64,000 nt of DNA, from positions 248,001-312,000 of the forward strand of contig NZ_JAGYPI010000001.1 of NCBI RefSeq assembly GCF_018343615.1. The letters run 5' to 3'. The translations under genes and the position numbers were made by a program. Under the pieces are notes generated by a model. That model was not told the DNA's origin. It made no database searches and saw nothing but the letters and a program-made list of their open reading frames with translations. This DNA is from Bacillus sp. FJAT-49736 (GTDB lineage: Bacteria; Bacillota; Bacilli; Bacillales; Bacillaceae_C). Shown in pieces: positions 7,832 to 16,308 of the stretch (position 1 is its first letter; every line of letters starts with the position of its first letter).

Positions 7832-8378
7832 ATTAGATGAATTAGGTGTAGAGGTAGCCACGGTTGAGGAACAGGAAGAATTAAAGCAAAGATTTCAGAT
7901 TGATAGTATTGAAAGTCTTAATTGGGCATTTAGAAAGGTTTCTGCTTTACAGTCAAAGGCAAAGGAAGTAGAAACATTAGCAGCTGCCGAAAAACAACGT
8001 ATTGATCAATGGGCAGTATCGGAATTGAAGCCAATCGAAAATAGTCTGGATTTCTTCAAGCAACTTATTACAGAGTATCATTCAAAGCAACTTGAAGCAG
8101 ATCCAAAAGCGAAAACAATTAGCACTCCTTATGGTAAATCAAAAACTCGTAAATCCAGTGCTGCGCCTGAAAAAGCAAACGAAGAAGATATTCTCCAATA
8201 TGTTTTCGAAAATAATCTTGATGAATTTGTCAAAAGTACTGTGAAATGGGGCGACCTTAAAAAGACATTAAAGATTGTGGAAATCAGCGGTGAAAAGGTC
8301 GTAGTGGATGATAATGGACAAATTGTTCCTGGTGTAACTGTTAAGCCGGAATCAATCTCCTATAGTGTGGAGGTATAG
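7809..8378 (+). CDS. Gam-like host-nuclease inhibitor
   Basis: 189 residues from the ATG at 7809, which has AAGGAGGAAACACAAG before it. A central coiled region (EAEKQ..IDQWAVSELKPIE) is followed by TISTPYGKSKTRKS, the pattern of Mu Gam/Gp157-type phage proteins that coat double-strand ends and block RecBCD/AddAB. It leads a recombination block with the Sak4-like ATPase and DUF669 protein. The annealing/protection role is inferred from family and context. Confidence 0.72.
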   Translation: MNQLQVAELDELGVEVATVEEQEELKQRFQIDSIESLNWAFRKVSALQSKAKEVETLAAAEKQRIDQWAVSELKPIENSLDFFKQLITEYHSKQLEADPKAKTISTPYGKSKTRKSSAAPEKANEEDILQYVFENNLDEFVKSTVKWGDLKKTLKIVEISGEKVVVDDNGQIVPGVTVKPESISYSVEV

Positions 8379-8381
8379 CCA

Positions 8382-8723
8382 TTGGAAAATCGAGAGATTG
8401 ATAAATTAGTTGCTGAAAAGGTCATGGGATATAGATTCGATTCAACCAAAAGTACTTATTTTAAAAATATTGGGCACGGTTGGGAGAATCCTGTATTTGA
8501 TTTCCACCCATCAGAAGACATTGCAAGTGCTTGGTTAATAATCGAAGAACTGTATAAAAGAAAGCAAATAAGGATGTTTGTCAGTAATAACTTTCACCCA
8601 CTTTGGGAAGCAAGATGTAAGAAAGATACAGGAGATTGGATTGGTCATGGATTTGATGAAGAAACAGCCCCTTTGGCAATTTGTAAAGCAGCATTAAATG
8701 TAGTTGGAGTGGAGGTGAATTAA
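8382..8723 (+). CDS. phage ABA-sandwich (BC1872-like) protein
   Basis: A 113-residue protein with a TTG start and GAGG upstream. The pattern of an N-terminal helix, FHPSEDIASAW and a C-terminal APLAICKAAL helix fits the phage ABA-sandwich family, which is common near replication genes and of unknown biochemical role. The next gene starts at the base after its stop. Confidence 0.62.
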   Translation: MENREIDKLVAEKVMGYRFDSTKSTYFKNIGHGWENPVFDFHPSEDIASAWLIIEELYKRKQIRMFVSNNFHPLWEARCKKDTGDWIGHGFDEETAPLAICKAALNVVGVEVN

Positions 8724-9398
8724 TTGGAAATCACAAATGGTTCTCAGATAACCAAAAGTGCAAAAGCAAAAATCATCATCTACTCTAAGCCTGGTGATGG
8801 AAAAACAACGGTAGCCGGTAAGCTTCCAGGTAAAACATTGGTATTCGATATTGATGGTACAAGCCAAGTGTTAGAGGGCTATGAAAATGTAGATGTTGCA
8901 AAAATTAATGGCGAAGATCCACATGGGAGCATTTTAGAATTTTTTGCTCATGCAAAAGCAAATATAGCAAACTATGACAATATCTTTGTGGACAACCTTA
9001 CACATTATCAAAAACTATGGTTAATGCATAAAGGTGAAAACACTAAAAGTGGTATGCCGGAATTGAAAGATTATGCTCTATTCGACAATCACTTACTAAA
9101 GTTAATCGAAACCTTTAATTCACTTGATGCAAATTTGATTTATACGGCTTGGGAAACAACACGGAGCATTATTCATGATGATGGTCAACAATACAATCAA
9201 TTTGTTCCAGACATTCGAGATAAAATTGTAAATCACGTCATGGGAATCGTTCATGTTGTTGCAAGATTAGTAAGAAAAGCTGATGGCACTAGAGGTTTTA
9301 TGCTTGAAGGCAACCAAAGTATTTTTGCTAAGAATCATCTCGATCAGCGTAAAGGCTGCGTTCAAGAAGAATTAATTGTTGGTGTGAAAAATGAATGA
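8724..9398 (+). CDS. Sak4-like RecA-fold ATPase (AAA_24)
   Basis: 224 residues with an N-terminal Walker A at ~22-29 (KPGDGKTT) and FVDN as a likely Walker B. The layout fits the AAA_24/Sak4 family of phage single-strand annealing-associated ATPases. It sits between the Gam-like gene and the DUF669 ssDNA-binding-like gene, which is a typical recombination block. The start is TTG at 8724. Its last codons overlap the HNH gene by 8 bp; that gene interrupts the usual adjacency to DUF669, so the extreme C-terminus may have been altered by the insertion. Confidence 0.75.
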   Translation: MEITNGSQITKSAKAKIIIYSKPGDGKTTVAGKLPGKTLVFDIDGTSQVLEGYENVDVAKINGEDPHGSILEFFAHAKANIANYDNIFVDNLTHYQKLWLMHKGENTKSGMPELKDYALFDNHLLKLIETFNSLDANLIYTAWETTRSIIHDDGQQYNQFVPDIRDKIVNHVMGIVHVVARLVRKADGTRGFMLEGNQSIFAKNHLDQRKGCVQEELIVGVKNE

Positions 9399-10002
9399 TT
9401 TAACAGGTCAAAAATTTGGGAGGTTAACAGTTGTAAGAAGGGACACATCAAGCAATAAGACATTCTTATGGGTATGTAAATGTGAATGTGGCAATGTAAA
9501 AACAGTACGTTCTTTTGATTTAAGGGATGGAAAGGTAAAAAGTTGTGGTTGTTTACATGCCGAAAAAGTTAGAACAAATACTAGAACTCACGGTAAAAGA
9601 AATACTTTAATTTATCACATATGGTGCAGCATAAAAGGACGTTGTTTTAGAACTACATGTAAAGATTTCCCGAATTACGGTGGCAGAGGAATAACAATGT
9701 GTGACTCTTGGAGAAATGACTTTATGTCATTTTACGAATGGTCAATGTCTAATGGTTATAAAGAAGGGTTAAGTATAGACAGGATAAATAATGATGGGAA
9801 TTATGAGCCATCAAATTGCAGATGGGTGACGCAAGCAAAGCAATCCAGAAACAAGAGTAATAATAGGTTTATAACCATTGACGGAATGACAAAAACATTA
9901 GCCGATTGGTGTAAGTTTTATAAAGTTCATATATCAACTGCTCATTCCAGAATTAAAAGTGGGAAAACAGGAAAAGAAATTTTTATTAAAAATATATCGT
10001 AA
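9391..10002 (+). CDS. HNH/AP2-type homing-endonuclease-like protein
   Basis: A 203-residue protein. The N-terminus has a zinc-ribbon-like CKCECG ... SCGC arrangement (~30-55). The middle carries NYGGRGI and the HNH-like block GLSIDRINNDGNYEPSNCRW (~131-150). The C-terminus resembles a NUMOD-type DNA-binding repeat (ITIDGMTKTLADWCKFYKV). These features mark selfish free-standing endonucleases that spread into phage genomes. It sits between two recombination genes and likely arrived by homing. The target site is unknown. Confidence 0.75.
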   Translation: MNDLTGQKFGRLTVVRRDTSSNKTFLWVCKCECGNVKTVRSFDLRDGKVKSCGCLHAEKVRTNTRTHGKRNTLIYHIWCSIKGRCFRTTCKDFPNYGGRGITMCDSWRNDFMSFYEWSMSNGYKEGLSIDRINNDGNYEPSNCRWVTQAKQSRNKSNNRFITIDGMTKTLADWCKFYKVHISTAHSRIKSGKTGKEIFIKNIS

Positions 10003-10020
10003 AAAGGAGAATGAAGAATT

Positions 10021-10497
10021 ATGAGTTTCTTTAAATTTGATAGCGAGAATGTTAATACGGGCTATGAGCTTGTGAGTGAAGGTAAGTACGAGGCAGTCAT
10101 TGTTAATGCAGAATCCGGTAAAACACAAGCTGGTAAACCTAAATTATCGGTAGACTTCGAGATTCGTAGTGATGTTCCGCAAAATCATCAAGGTGCAAAA
10201 GTTCTTTATAACACATTTACATTCGAGCATGAGGTTTCAGTAAGGATTGTAAATTCATTACTAAAAGCGTGTGGATTTCAAAATGGCCATCCCTTTAAAT
10301 CTGCTGATGATATGGCAAAACAGCTTATTAACAAAAATCTGAAAATCACAGTAAAACATGAAGAATATGAAAAAGTAGTTGATGGAGAGAAACAAAAACG
10401 AACTGCAGCAAAAGCAAAATATTACGATTTATCAGATGTGAATCCAATTATGCAGCCTGGCGGAATAACAATCAGCGATGATGAAATCCCGTTCTAA
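10021..10497 (+). CDS. DUF669 ssDNA-binding-like protein
   Basis: 158 residues. The N-terminal MSFFKFDSENVNTGYELVSE and the OB-like body match the DUF669 phage family found next to recombination and replication genes. The C-terminus ends ISDDEIPF, very like the acidic SSB tail (DDDIPF) that recruits repair and replication partners. A functional ssDNA-binding role is inferred. AAAAAGGAGAATG gives a good ribosome site. Confidence 0.72.
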   Translation: MSFFKFDSENVNTGYELVSEGKYEAVIVNAESGKTQAGKPKLSVDFEIRSDVPQNHQGAKVLYNTFTFEHEVSVRIVNSLLKACGFQNGHPFKSADDMAKQLINKNLKITVKHEEYEKVVDGEKQKRTAAKAKYYDLSDVNPIMQPGGITISDDEIPF

Positions 10498-10581
10498 GAA
10501 AACTAAATAGAGAAGTTGGTATTTTGCTAGCTTCTCTTTTTTATACCCAAAATAACGAAATACATCTTATTGGAGGGCGAA

Positions 10582-12924
10582 ATGAAAGAAAATCCATACA
10601 ATTTCAACGAAATCCCTGCCGAACTAAAAGCCCTTCCTCAATGGATTTTGTGGAAATCGGAAAAACGAAACAACAAGCCAACAAAAGTACCATATCAAGT
10701 AAATGGAGAAATGGCTCAGGCGAATAATAGACGTACCTGGTCGACATTTGCAACTGCAGTCAAATTCTATTTAGAAGGTGACTATGACGGTATAGGGTTC
10801 GTATTTAGCAGACAGGATAACTATATCGGAATTGATATTGATAAGTGTGTTGTGGATGGCAAACCAAATACTTTCGCAACTGAAATTATCGATACACTAG
10901 ACAGCTATACAGAGTTTTCACCAAGTGGAAAAGGCATTCACATTATCATCAAAGGGAATCTTCCACAATCTGTTTTAGGTACTGGAAGGAAAAATACTAA
11001 GCACGGATTAGAAATTTACTCATACGGACGGTATTTCAGCTTCACAGGAAACCGAGAAAATTCCAATGATGTTTACGAAAGAACTGATGAGTTGGCAAAA
11101 GTATTTGAGCAATATTTTGATGATAGTGACATTCAAGGACGTGTTAATCTAGCAGAATTTGAGAAAGACGAAATAAAAATTTCAAATGAAGCTTTATGGG
11201 AAAGGATTTTTAGATCTAAAAATGGTGATGAGATTCGCTCATTGTACAACGGAAATTTAATTAACAACGATCATTCAGCAAGTGATTTAGCATTATGTAA
11301 CCATCTAGCTTTTTGGACAGGCAAATCCGCAACTCGAATGGATGCCATGTTCCGTGAATCAAGTCTAATGCGTGATAAATGGGATGTTATCCATTTCAGA
11401 GATACTAATGAAACTTATGGAGAAAGAACTATTGCAACTGCTATCTCTTCAACAGCTACAACAATTTTAGATAATAAAGAGCAGTTCGCAGAATTCTCCT
11501 TTGACTTCATAAATAGCAATGCTGCAGAAGTTGTTGAAGAAAAGCCTAAAAAGAAATTCCGATTAACAGAGCTAGGAAATGCTGAACGAATCGCTTATGA
11601 ATATGGCCATGTTATCAAATATGTTTTGGATATGGGCTGGCTAATATGGGACGGCAAGCGATGGAAACTGGACACCAAGAAAGAAATTGAACGAATTACA
11701 GCTAAGGTCCTTCGTAGCCTTTATAAATCAGAGGATGAGGCAGAAACAAAATGGGCTAGAATGTGCGAGCGAAGGAATATTCGGATGAATAGCATTAAGG
11801 ACCTTATGCCATTGGTTCCAGGAGAACGTGAGGAATTTGACCGGAACAAATATTTGTTCAATGTCGAAAATGGAATCATCGATTTGAAAACAGGGAAGTT
11901 GCAGCAGCATGATCGAGAATTTGGCATAACCAAAATTACTAACATCGAATTTGATGAAAAAGCAAAATGCCCAACATGGTCCGTTTTCTTAGAGCAAATT
12001 TTCAAAGGTGATAAAGAATTAATCGATTATATGCAAAGACTTGTTGGATACTCCCTAACTGGCGATATATCAGAGCAATCAATGTATTTCTTAGTAGGTG
12101 GCGGATCAAACGGAAAATCGACATTTGTTAATACAATCAAAAAATTAATGGGCGATTACGGAGCACAAACAAAGTCCGATACGTTCATCAAGAAAAAAGA
12201 TACCGGAGCAAATAACGATATTGCTAGATTGGTAAACTCAAGATTTGTTTCTGCAGTCGAATCAGAAGAGGGAGAAAAATTACAGGAGTCACTTGTTAAG
12301 ACAATTACAGGTGGCGAACCAATTTTGGCTCGATTTTTACGACAAGAGTATTTCGAATTTATTCCAGAATTTAAAGTGTTCTTCACAACAAATCATAAGC
12401 CGATTATCGGTGGTGTAGATGATGGTATCTGGAGACGTGTAAAAATCATCCCATTTACTTTAAGTCTTAAAGCGCATGAGCGTGATAAAAAGCTCGAAGA
12501 AAAGCTATCGTTTGAAATGCCAGGCATTTTGAATTGGGCGATTGAAGGCTGCTTAAAGTGGCAGAGGGACGGATTAAAGGAACCAAAAGTTGTGGTGGAT
12601 GCAACAGGAAATTACAAAGAGGAAATGGATATTTTAGCACCGTTTTTATATGAAATCTGCTACATTGATGATCCGAAAAATGAAGCAATCAAAATCGAAG
12701 CAAAAGAATTATACAACGTTTATGACAATTGGTGCTTTAAGTCAGGAGAACGTACTTTAGGGAATAGATCCTTTTATCGGATGTTAGAAACTAAAGGATT
12801 CGGAAAAATGAAAGGCGCGGGAAATAAAACGTATCTTACAGGAATTACCTTAAAAGAACGGATGCCAGTTACTAAAGGTGTTACCGAAAATGAGCAAAAC
12901 GGCTTTTTTAAGGTCATTCAATAA
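10582..12924 (+). CDS. primase-polymerase/D5-type superfamily 3 helicase
   Basis: A 780-residue replication protein, started at the ATG at 10582 with TTGGAGGGCGA before it. The N-terminal primase-polymerase-like domain (~1-200) has a GIDIDKC acidic motif near residues 82-88 and FSPSGKGIHI. A D5_N linker follows. The C-terminal SF3 helicase has Walker A GGGSNGKSTF (~503-512), Walker B-like RFVSAVESEEG, sensor FFTTNHKP and GIWRRVKIIPF. It probably opens the origin and primes phage DNA. An AT-rich repeat region directly downstream is a candidate origin. Confidence 0.88.
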   Translation: MKENPYNFNEIPAELKALPQWILWKSEKRNNKPTKVPYQVNGEMAQANNRRTWSTFATAVKFYLEGDYDGIGFVFSRQDNYIGIDIDKCVVDGKPNTFATEIIDTLDSYTEFSPSGKGIHIIIKGNLPQSVLGTGRKNTKHGLEIYSYGRYFSFTGNRENSNDVYERTDELAKVFEQYFDDSDIQGRVNLAEFEKDEIKISNEALWERIFRSKNGDEIRSLYNGNLINNDHSASDLALCNHLAFWTGKSATRMDAMFRESSLMRDKWDVIHFRDTNETYGERTIATAISSTATTILDNKEQFAEFSFDFINSNAAEVVEEKPKKKFRLTELGNAERIAYEYGHVIKYVLDMGWLIWDGKRWKLDTKKEIERITAKVLRSLYKSEDEAETKWARMCERRNIRMNSIKDLMPLVPGEREEFDRNKYLFNVENGIIDLKTGKLQQHDREFGITKITNIEFDEKAKCPTWSVFLEQIFKGDKELIDYMQRLVGYSLTGDISEQSMYFLVGGGSNGKSTFVNTIKKLMGDYGAQTKSDTFIKKKDTGANNDIARLVNSRFVSAVESEEGEKLQESLVKTITGGEPILARFLRQEYFEFIPEFKVFFTTNHKPIIGGVDDGIWRRVKIIPFTLSLKAHERDKKLEEKLSFEMPGILNWAIEGCLKWQRDGLKEPKVVVDATGNYKEEMDILAPFLYEICYIDDPKNEAIKIEAKELYNVYDNWCFKSGERTLGNRSFYRMLETKGFGKMKGAGNKTYLTGITLKERMPVTKGVTENEQNGFFKVIQ

Positions 12925-13216
12925 CTCGAAAATCGTTTAAATAACTAATACATTATTTTCCAAGTGTTGTTATATCAATACTTAAAACTAGTTTTTTATT
13001 ACTATAGTTATTTATGTTATTGGTTTTTTACATTAATTAAAAAAATAAAAAAATAAATATATATATTAGTAGAGTTAATGCAAAAACACCGATAACTTTA
13101 ATAACTTTCGCTCTCTATCCCTTGTGGCTCTATGGTTATAACGATTTTCGTTTAATAACTTTTGATTTTTTTAAGCTAACTTTTAGATATTTAAGTAACT
13201 CAGAGGTGATGAAAAA
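12925..13216. other. AT-rich candidate phage replication origin
   Basis: A non-coding ~290-bp stretch after the primase/helicase gene. It contains at least seven TAACT/TAACTTT motifs (near 12922, 12942, 13092, 13101, 13155, 13177 and 13196), two of them in related CGTTTAA(A)TAACT contexts, and a very AT-rich block at 13030-13075. Iteron-like repeats beside an AT-rich unwinding zone next to the helicase gene fit an origin, but this is inference. Confidence 0.4.
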
Positions 13217-13462
13217 GTGGAAGTTTATGCAGAACCATATATAGAACATGAAATTGAAGATTTTGTAAAACGAAGAATTAGAAGGTCAAATCGTGCTGAA
13301 TGTACAGGATTAGAACTTTTCCAAAATTATAAACAGTGGTGTAGGGAGTACAACACTTTACCAAAATCGAGAAATAAATTTTATGAAACATTAGAAAAAG
13401 ATTTTATTAAAGTTAGAGATAAAAAATACGGGATCATTTTTTTGAAAGTGAGATTAAGATGA
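13217..13462 (+). CDS. small winged-helix-like replication-associated protein
   Basis: An 81-residue basic protein starting at GTG after GAGGTGATG. The pattern ELFQNYKQWCREYNTLPKSR ... FYETLEKDF resembles the C-terminal winged-helix segment found on D5-type phage primases. It may be a split-off DNA-binding partner of the upstream helicase. Its stop overlaps the next start (ATGA). Confidence 0.55.
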   Translation: MEVYAEPYIEHEIEDFVKRRIRRSNRAECTGLELFQNYKQWCREYNTLPKSRNKFYETLEKDFIKVRDKKYGIIFLKVRLR

Positions 13463-13890
13463 TGCAAGTATTAAAAATCCTTAGTTGGATATGGAGATCG
13501 GGTGCAGATATCTATCTTGATAAAGAAGATAATCGGATAGCAATAAAAAATCAAAATTTAATACCTAAAGAGGTTATGCAAGCTGCTGAGCAAGATTTTC
13601 AAAAAATAGATGAATGGTTTAAATCTTGGAAAAACGCAAGTAGTGACAAAATCACAATTATGAAAATGGTTCATCATTTTTGCGGGTGGCAGCACAATGA
13701 AAAATTAAATGAATGGTTATGTGCTGAAGATGACTCACTAATGATGTTTGATAATTGGATGGTCGTCCTTGCTAAGAATGGCTGGAAAGATGTCTATGAA
13801 GATTTTCGGCAATATGAAAATGATGAATCAAATGCAATGTCAAGAAAACTATACCAAAGAGCAATAACCTATGCGAAGAAAGGAGCATAG
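13459..13890 (+). CDS. hypothetical phage protein (143 aa)
   Basis: A 143-residue protein coupled to the previous gene by an ATGA overlap. The N-terminal ~50 residues (VLKILSWIWRSGADIYLDKE) faintly resemble a TubC-like docking fold. The rest is helical with several Trp residues. The family is not recognised. It lies between replication and nuclease genes. Confidence 0.6.
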   Translation: MMQVLKILSWIWRSGADIYLDKEDNRIAIKNQNLIPKEVMQAAEQDFQKIDEWFKSWKNASSDKITIMKMVHHFCGWQHNEKLNEWLCAEDDSLMMFDNWMVVLAKNGWKDVYEDFRQYENDESNAMSRKLYQRAITYAKKGA

Positions 13891-13894
13891 TTGA

Positions 13895-14434
13895 GTGATT
13901 CACTTTCATTATTCTGATACAGAATTAAATAAAATACTAAAAACACTCACGATCGTTATAGATACCCGTGAAAATGTAAATGGCCATATCCTAAACTATT
14001 TACACCAAAAGGAAATACCGATAAAAATTCAAAAATTAGATACTGGTGATTATGGCTGTATGATTCCGAAAAATGAAGAGTTAGGAATAGGACGCGATAT
14101 CTTTCTAAATAGCCGGGTGGAACGTAAAGCGCATATTGATGAAATTACAGGGAATCTCCAAAAAGATACTCAAACAGCATTTGAAAATGAATTGATCCGT
14201 TCAAAGGACATACCTTTCACACTAATAGTTGAGGATCTACATGGCTATGAAAAAATTCTGAAAGGTGAGTATCGGTCTAAATATAATCCTTTAGCTTTGT
14301 TAGGCAGGCTTAATACATTCAAAGCAAAATACAATTTTGAAATCGTGTATTTGGACCAAAAATATAGTGGCAATTGGATATATCATCATTTTTATTACCA
14401 AGCGAAACATTATCTTAAAACAGGGATATTTTGA
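13895..14434 (+). CDS. ERCC4-domain nuclease
   Basis: A 179-residue nuclease of the XPF/ERCC4 fold. The motif GD-Xn-ERKX3D is visible: Gly51-Asp52, then Glu76-Arg77-Lys78 and Asp82 (VERKAHIDE), with an upstream acidic IDTREN at 22-27. It likely resolves branched or Holliday-like intermediates during phage replication and packaging. The GTG start at 13895 follows AAAGGAG at good spacing. Confidence 0.82.
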   Translation: MIHFHYSDTELNKILKTLTIVIDTRENVNGHILNYLHQKEIPIKIQKLDTGDYGCMIPKNEELGIGRDIFLNSRVERKAHIDEITGNLQKDTQTAFENELIRSKDIPFTLIVEDLHGYEKILKGEYRSKYNPLALLGRLNTFKAKYNFEIVYLDQKYSGNWIYHHFYYQAKHYLKTGIF

Positions 14435-14484
14435 TTCAAATCACATCATGAAATTACATAAAGAACAATTGAAAGGTTGGTTTT

Positions 14485-14799
14485 ATGGAACAAACTTTAT
14501 TACATTTCCAAAAGCATAATGTTTCAGAAAAAACTTTGGAATCTTTAAAAGAGGTTATGTATAAGCAAGATGATTTCGGAGTTAACAAATACGGTGTTGC
14601 CCTGGATCACTCACATAAATACGATTGGCTGAAAATGCTTCAAGAGGAATTAGCAGACGGTCTAAAATATCTCCAATGTGAAATGGAGAGGAAAGAATAT
14701 ATTATCAATCTTTTAAAAGCTGGAATACGTTCGGATGAACCAAAGACATTCATAGAGATTGCACTTGATTTATTAACTCAAGAGGGGACAGGTAAATGA
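14485..14799 (+). CDS. MazG-like dNTP pyrophosphohydrolase-related protein
   Basis: A 104-residue all-alpha-looking protein. The block KYGVALDHSHKYDWLKMLQE followed by EELADGLKYL resembles the metal-binding helix of MazG/dATP-dGTP pyrophosphohydrolases, which adjust nucleotide pools. GAAAGGTTGG precedes the ATG at 14485. Its stop overlaps the start of another MazG-like gene (ATGA), suggesting a functional pair. Confidence 0.55.
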   Translation: MEQTLLHFQKHNVSEKTLESLKEVMYKQDDFGVNKYGVALDHSHKYDWLKMLQEELADGLKYLQCEMERKEYIINLLKAGIRSDEPKTFIEIALDLLTQEGTGK

Positions 14800-15113
14800 T
14801 TAAACAAGAAGATAAACTAAAATTATCAGTCCTTGTAGACGTTGATAACGAGCGCATTCGACAAAATAAAAAATGGGGAAAGCAACGTCATACAGTTGGT
14901 AAATGGTTAGGAATTTTAGGAGAAGAGTTTGGGGAAGTGTGCCAGGCGATAAATAGAATACATTTCCCAAGTGATGCAAAAGAAACAGATGCAGATAATT
15001 TATATGAGGAATTAATTCATACTGCTGCTGTAGCAGTTGCCTTTGCAGAACAAATCATGGAAGAGAGGGAACGCTCTCATGAAATGTCCACATTGCGGTC
15101 TCCTGATAACTGA
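14796..15113 (+). CDS. MazG-like nucleotide pyrophosphohydrolase
   Basis: 105 residues with ILGEEFGEVCQAIN followed by LYEELIHTAAVAVAF, the EExxE...EE pattern that coordinates Mg2+ in MazG-type all-alpha NTP pyrophosphatases. It is coupled to the preceding gene by an ATGA overlap and overlaps the next gene by 35 bp. Confidence 0.65.
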   Translation: MIKQEDKLKLSVLVDVDNERIRQNKKWGKQRHTVGKWLGILGEEFGEVCQAINRIHFPSDAKETDADNLYEELIHTAAVAVAFAEQIMEERERSHEMSTLRSPDN

Positions 15114-15438
15114 TAGAAAAGTATATGATTCAAGGAAATTTAAAAACACTATTAAGCGAACTAGAAGATGTAATCATTGTCAAAATAAGTTTCGAACTTA
15201 TGAGGTAATGGAAAACGAATTTTTTAGTGATAGAACTCCCAAACGAAATCAGCAAATATGGTCTGAAGGTGAAATCATCAATTTAATAAAAATGCGTGAA
15301 AGTAATCTTACAGAAAAAGTGATTGCCGGAAAATTAGGTAGAACCTTTGGCAGTGTTCATAGGAAGACTCAGGAGTTACTTGAAAGCGGAGAATACTTTG
15401 TAATCCTAGATGAACTTGAAATGGATCGTGTTCATTAA
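15079..15438 (+). CDS. NrdR-like zinc-ribbon and HTH protein
   Basis: 119 residues from the ATG at 15079. The N-terminal zinc ribbon CPHCG ... RRCNHCQNKFRTYE resembles the NrdR zinc domain. It is followed by a Myb/SANT-like helical region (WSEGEIINLIKMRES). The NrdR ATP-cone is absent. It is probably a small phage DNA-binding regulator. The start sits at the end of an inverted repeat (GAGAGG..CTCTC) that could affect initiation. Confidence 0.6.
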   Translation: MKCPHCGLLITDRKVYDSRKFKNTIKRTRRCNHCQNKFRTYEVMENEFFSDRTPKRNQQIWSEGEIINLIKMRESNLTEKVIAGKLGRTFGSVHRKTQELLESGEYFVILDELEMDRVH

Positions 15439-15633
15439 ATGCGAAAAAAGAATGAATATGCAGTTTACAAAGGTGATTCGTTTATCTGTTTAGGGACTAT
15501 GGAGCAATGCGCGGCATATTTAGGGGTAAAGGAGTCGTCTATAAAATTCTATACATCCAGTGCATATAAAAGACGAGGCGCAAAACGAAAGGATCCTAAT
15601 CGTTTAATAGTTTTTAAGATTGAGGATGATTGA
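15439..15633 (+). CDS. hypothetical phage protein (64 aa)
   Basis: A basic 64-residue protein starting immediately after the preceding stop codon. The pattern YAVYKGDSFICLGTMEQCAA and KESSIKFYTSSAYKRRG is a common small phage family with a possible HTH-like middle. Function unknown. Confidence 0.6.
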   Translation: MRKKNEYAVYKGDSFICLGTMEQCAAYLGVKESSIKFYTSSAYKRRGAKRKDPNRLIVFKIEDD

Positions 15634-15679
15634 TAAACAGTAGACACAAAATGTGCAGCAAGAAAAGGAGGAAGTAGTC

Positions 15680-15856
15680 TTGCCGAAGATACCAAGTATT
15701 AAAATCCCATTGCTATCAGATTTATGTCATTACTGTATGGGGTCAGGAAAGCTTAAAGCTATGCAAAGAGAAAAACTGCTTAACTTAAATAAATCAATAA
15801 GAGTACAAGATACAGAAGTGGAATGTCCCCATTGTAATGGTACAGGAAGACATTAA
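15680..15856 (+). CDS. small zinc-finger (DnaJ-like CxxCxGxG) protein
   Basis: 58 residues from the TTG at 15680, which has AAAGGAGGAAG at ideal spacing. It carries CHYCMGSGK and CPHCNGTGR, a pair of CxxCxGxG motifs as in the DnaJ zinc-binding domain. It may be a nucleic-acid or protein-binding adaptor. The role in the phage is unknown. Confidence 0.6.
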   Translation: MPKIPSIKIPLLSDLCHYCMGSGKLKAMQREKLLNLNKSIRVQDTEVECPHCNGTGRH

Positions 15857-15920
15857 TTACTAATGTCTTATATCGAAGATTATACAAAACAAAAATTTTA
15901 TTATAAAAGGAGCTAATACG

Positions 15921-16244
15921 ATGACAAAAGTACAATTAAATCAAAAGGAACAACATTATGCAGATACACGTGAAGAAGCAGAGGAAATTATTTCAGCTGC
16001 TAAAGAAAATGATAATCTCCAAATGCACAAAATCACTGAGAAATATAACAAATACGGACAATATTTCTTAATTGATTTAACTTATGCATATCAAACTCCT
16101 AAAGAAGTTATGGAAAGCCGTCCGCAAAATGATAATGTACCAGAAGGACAAATGAGTATGGATGATCATGAGGGCATTGAGTATTCTGTGGACAAGAATG
16201 GCGGAGTCAGCATTTCAGATGGCCAACTTGAATTAGTAAAGTGA
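15921..16244 (+). CDS. hypothetical phage protein (107 aa)
   Basis: A 107-residue acidic protein with a clear AAAAGGAGC site. The N-terminal half (REEAEEIISAAKEN) is helical; the C-terminal half is Asp/Gly-rich and probably flexible. The family is not recognised. It precedes the late regulator. Confidence 0.6.
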   Translation: MTKVQLNQKEQHYADTREEAEEIISAAKENDNLQMHKITEKYNKYGQYFLIDLTYAYQTPKEVMESRPQNDNVPEGQMSMDDHEGIEYSVDKNGGVSISDGQLELVK

Positions 16245-16308
16245 TTCATAATTGCCCTAAGTCTAGGCTTGGGGCTCCTATATTCCACCGTACAGGAGGG
16301 GTCAACGA

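Noticed and set aside
10524-10727. 67-codon ORF before the primase gene
   Set aside because: Out-of-frame overlap with the primase start; no ribosome site.
15037-15078. Longer start for the zinc-ribbon protein
   Set aside because: The extra codons lie in the overlapping MazG-like gene and lack a ribosome site; the Cys motif begins right at the ATG at 15079.
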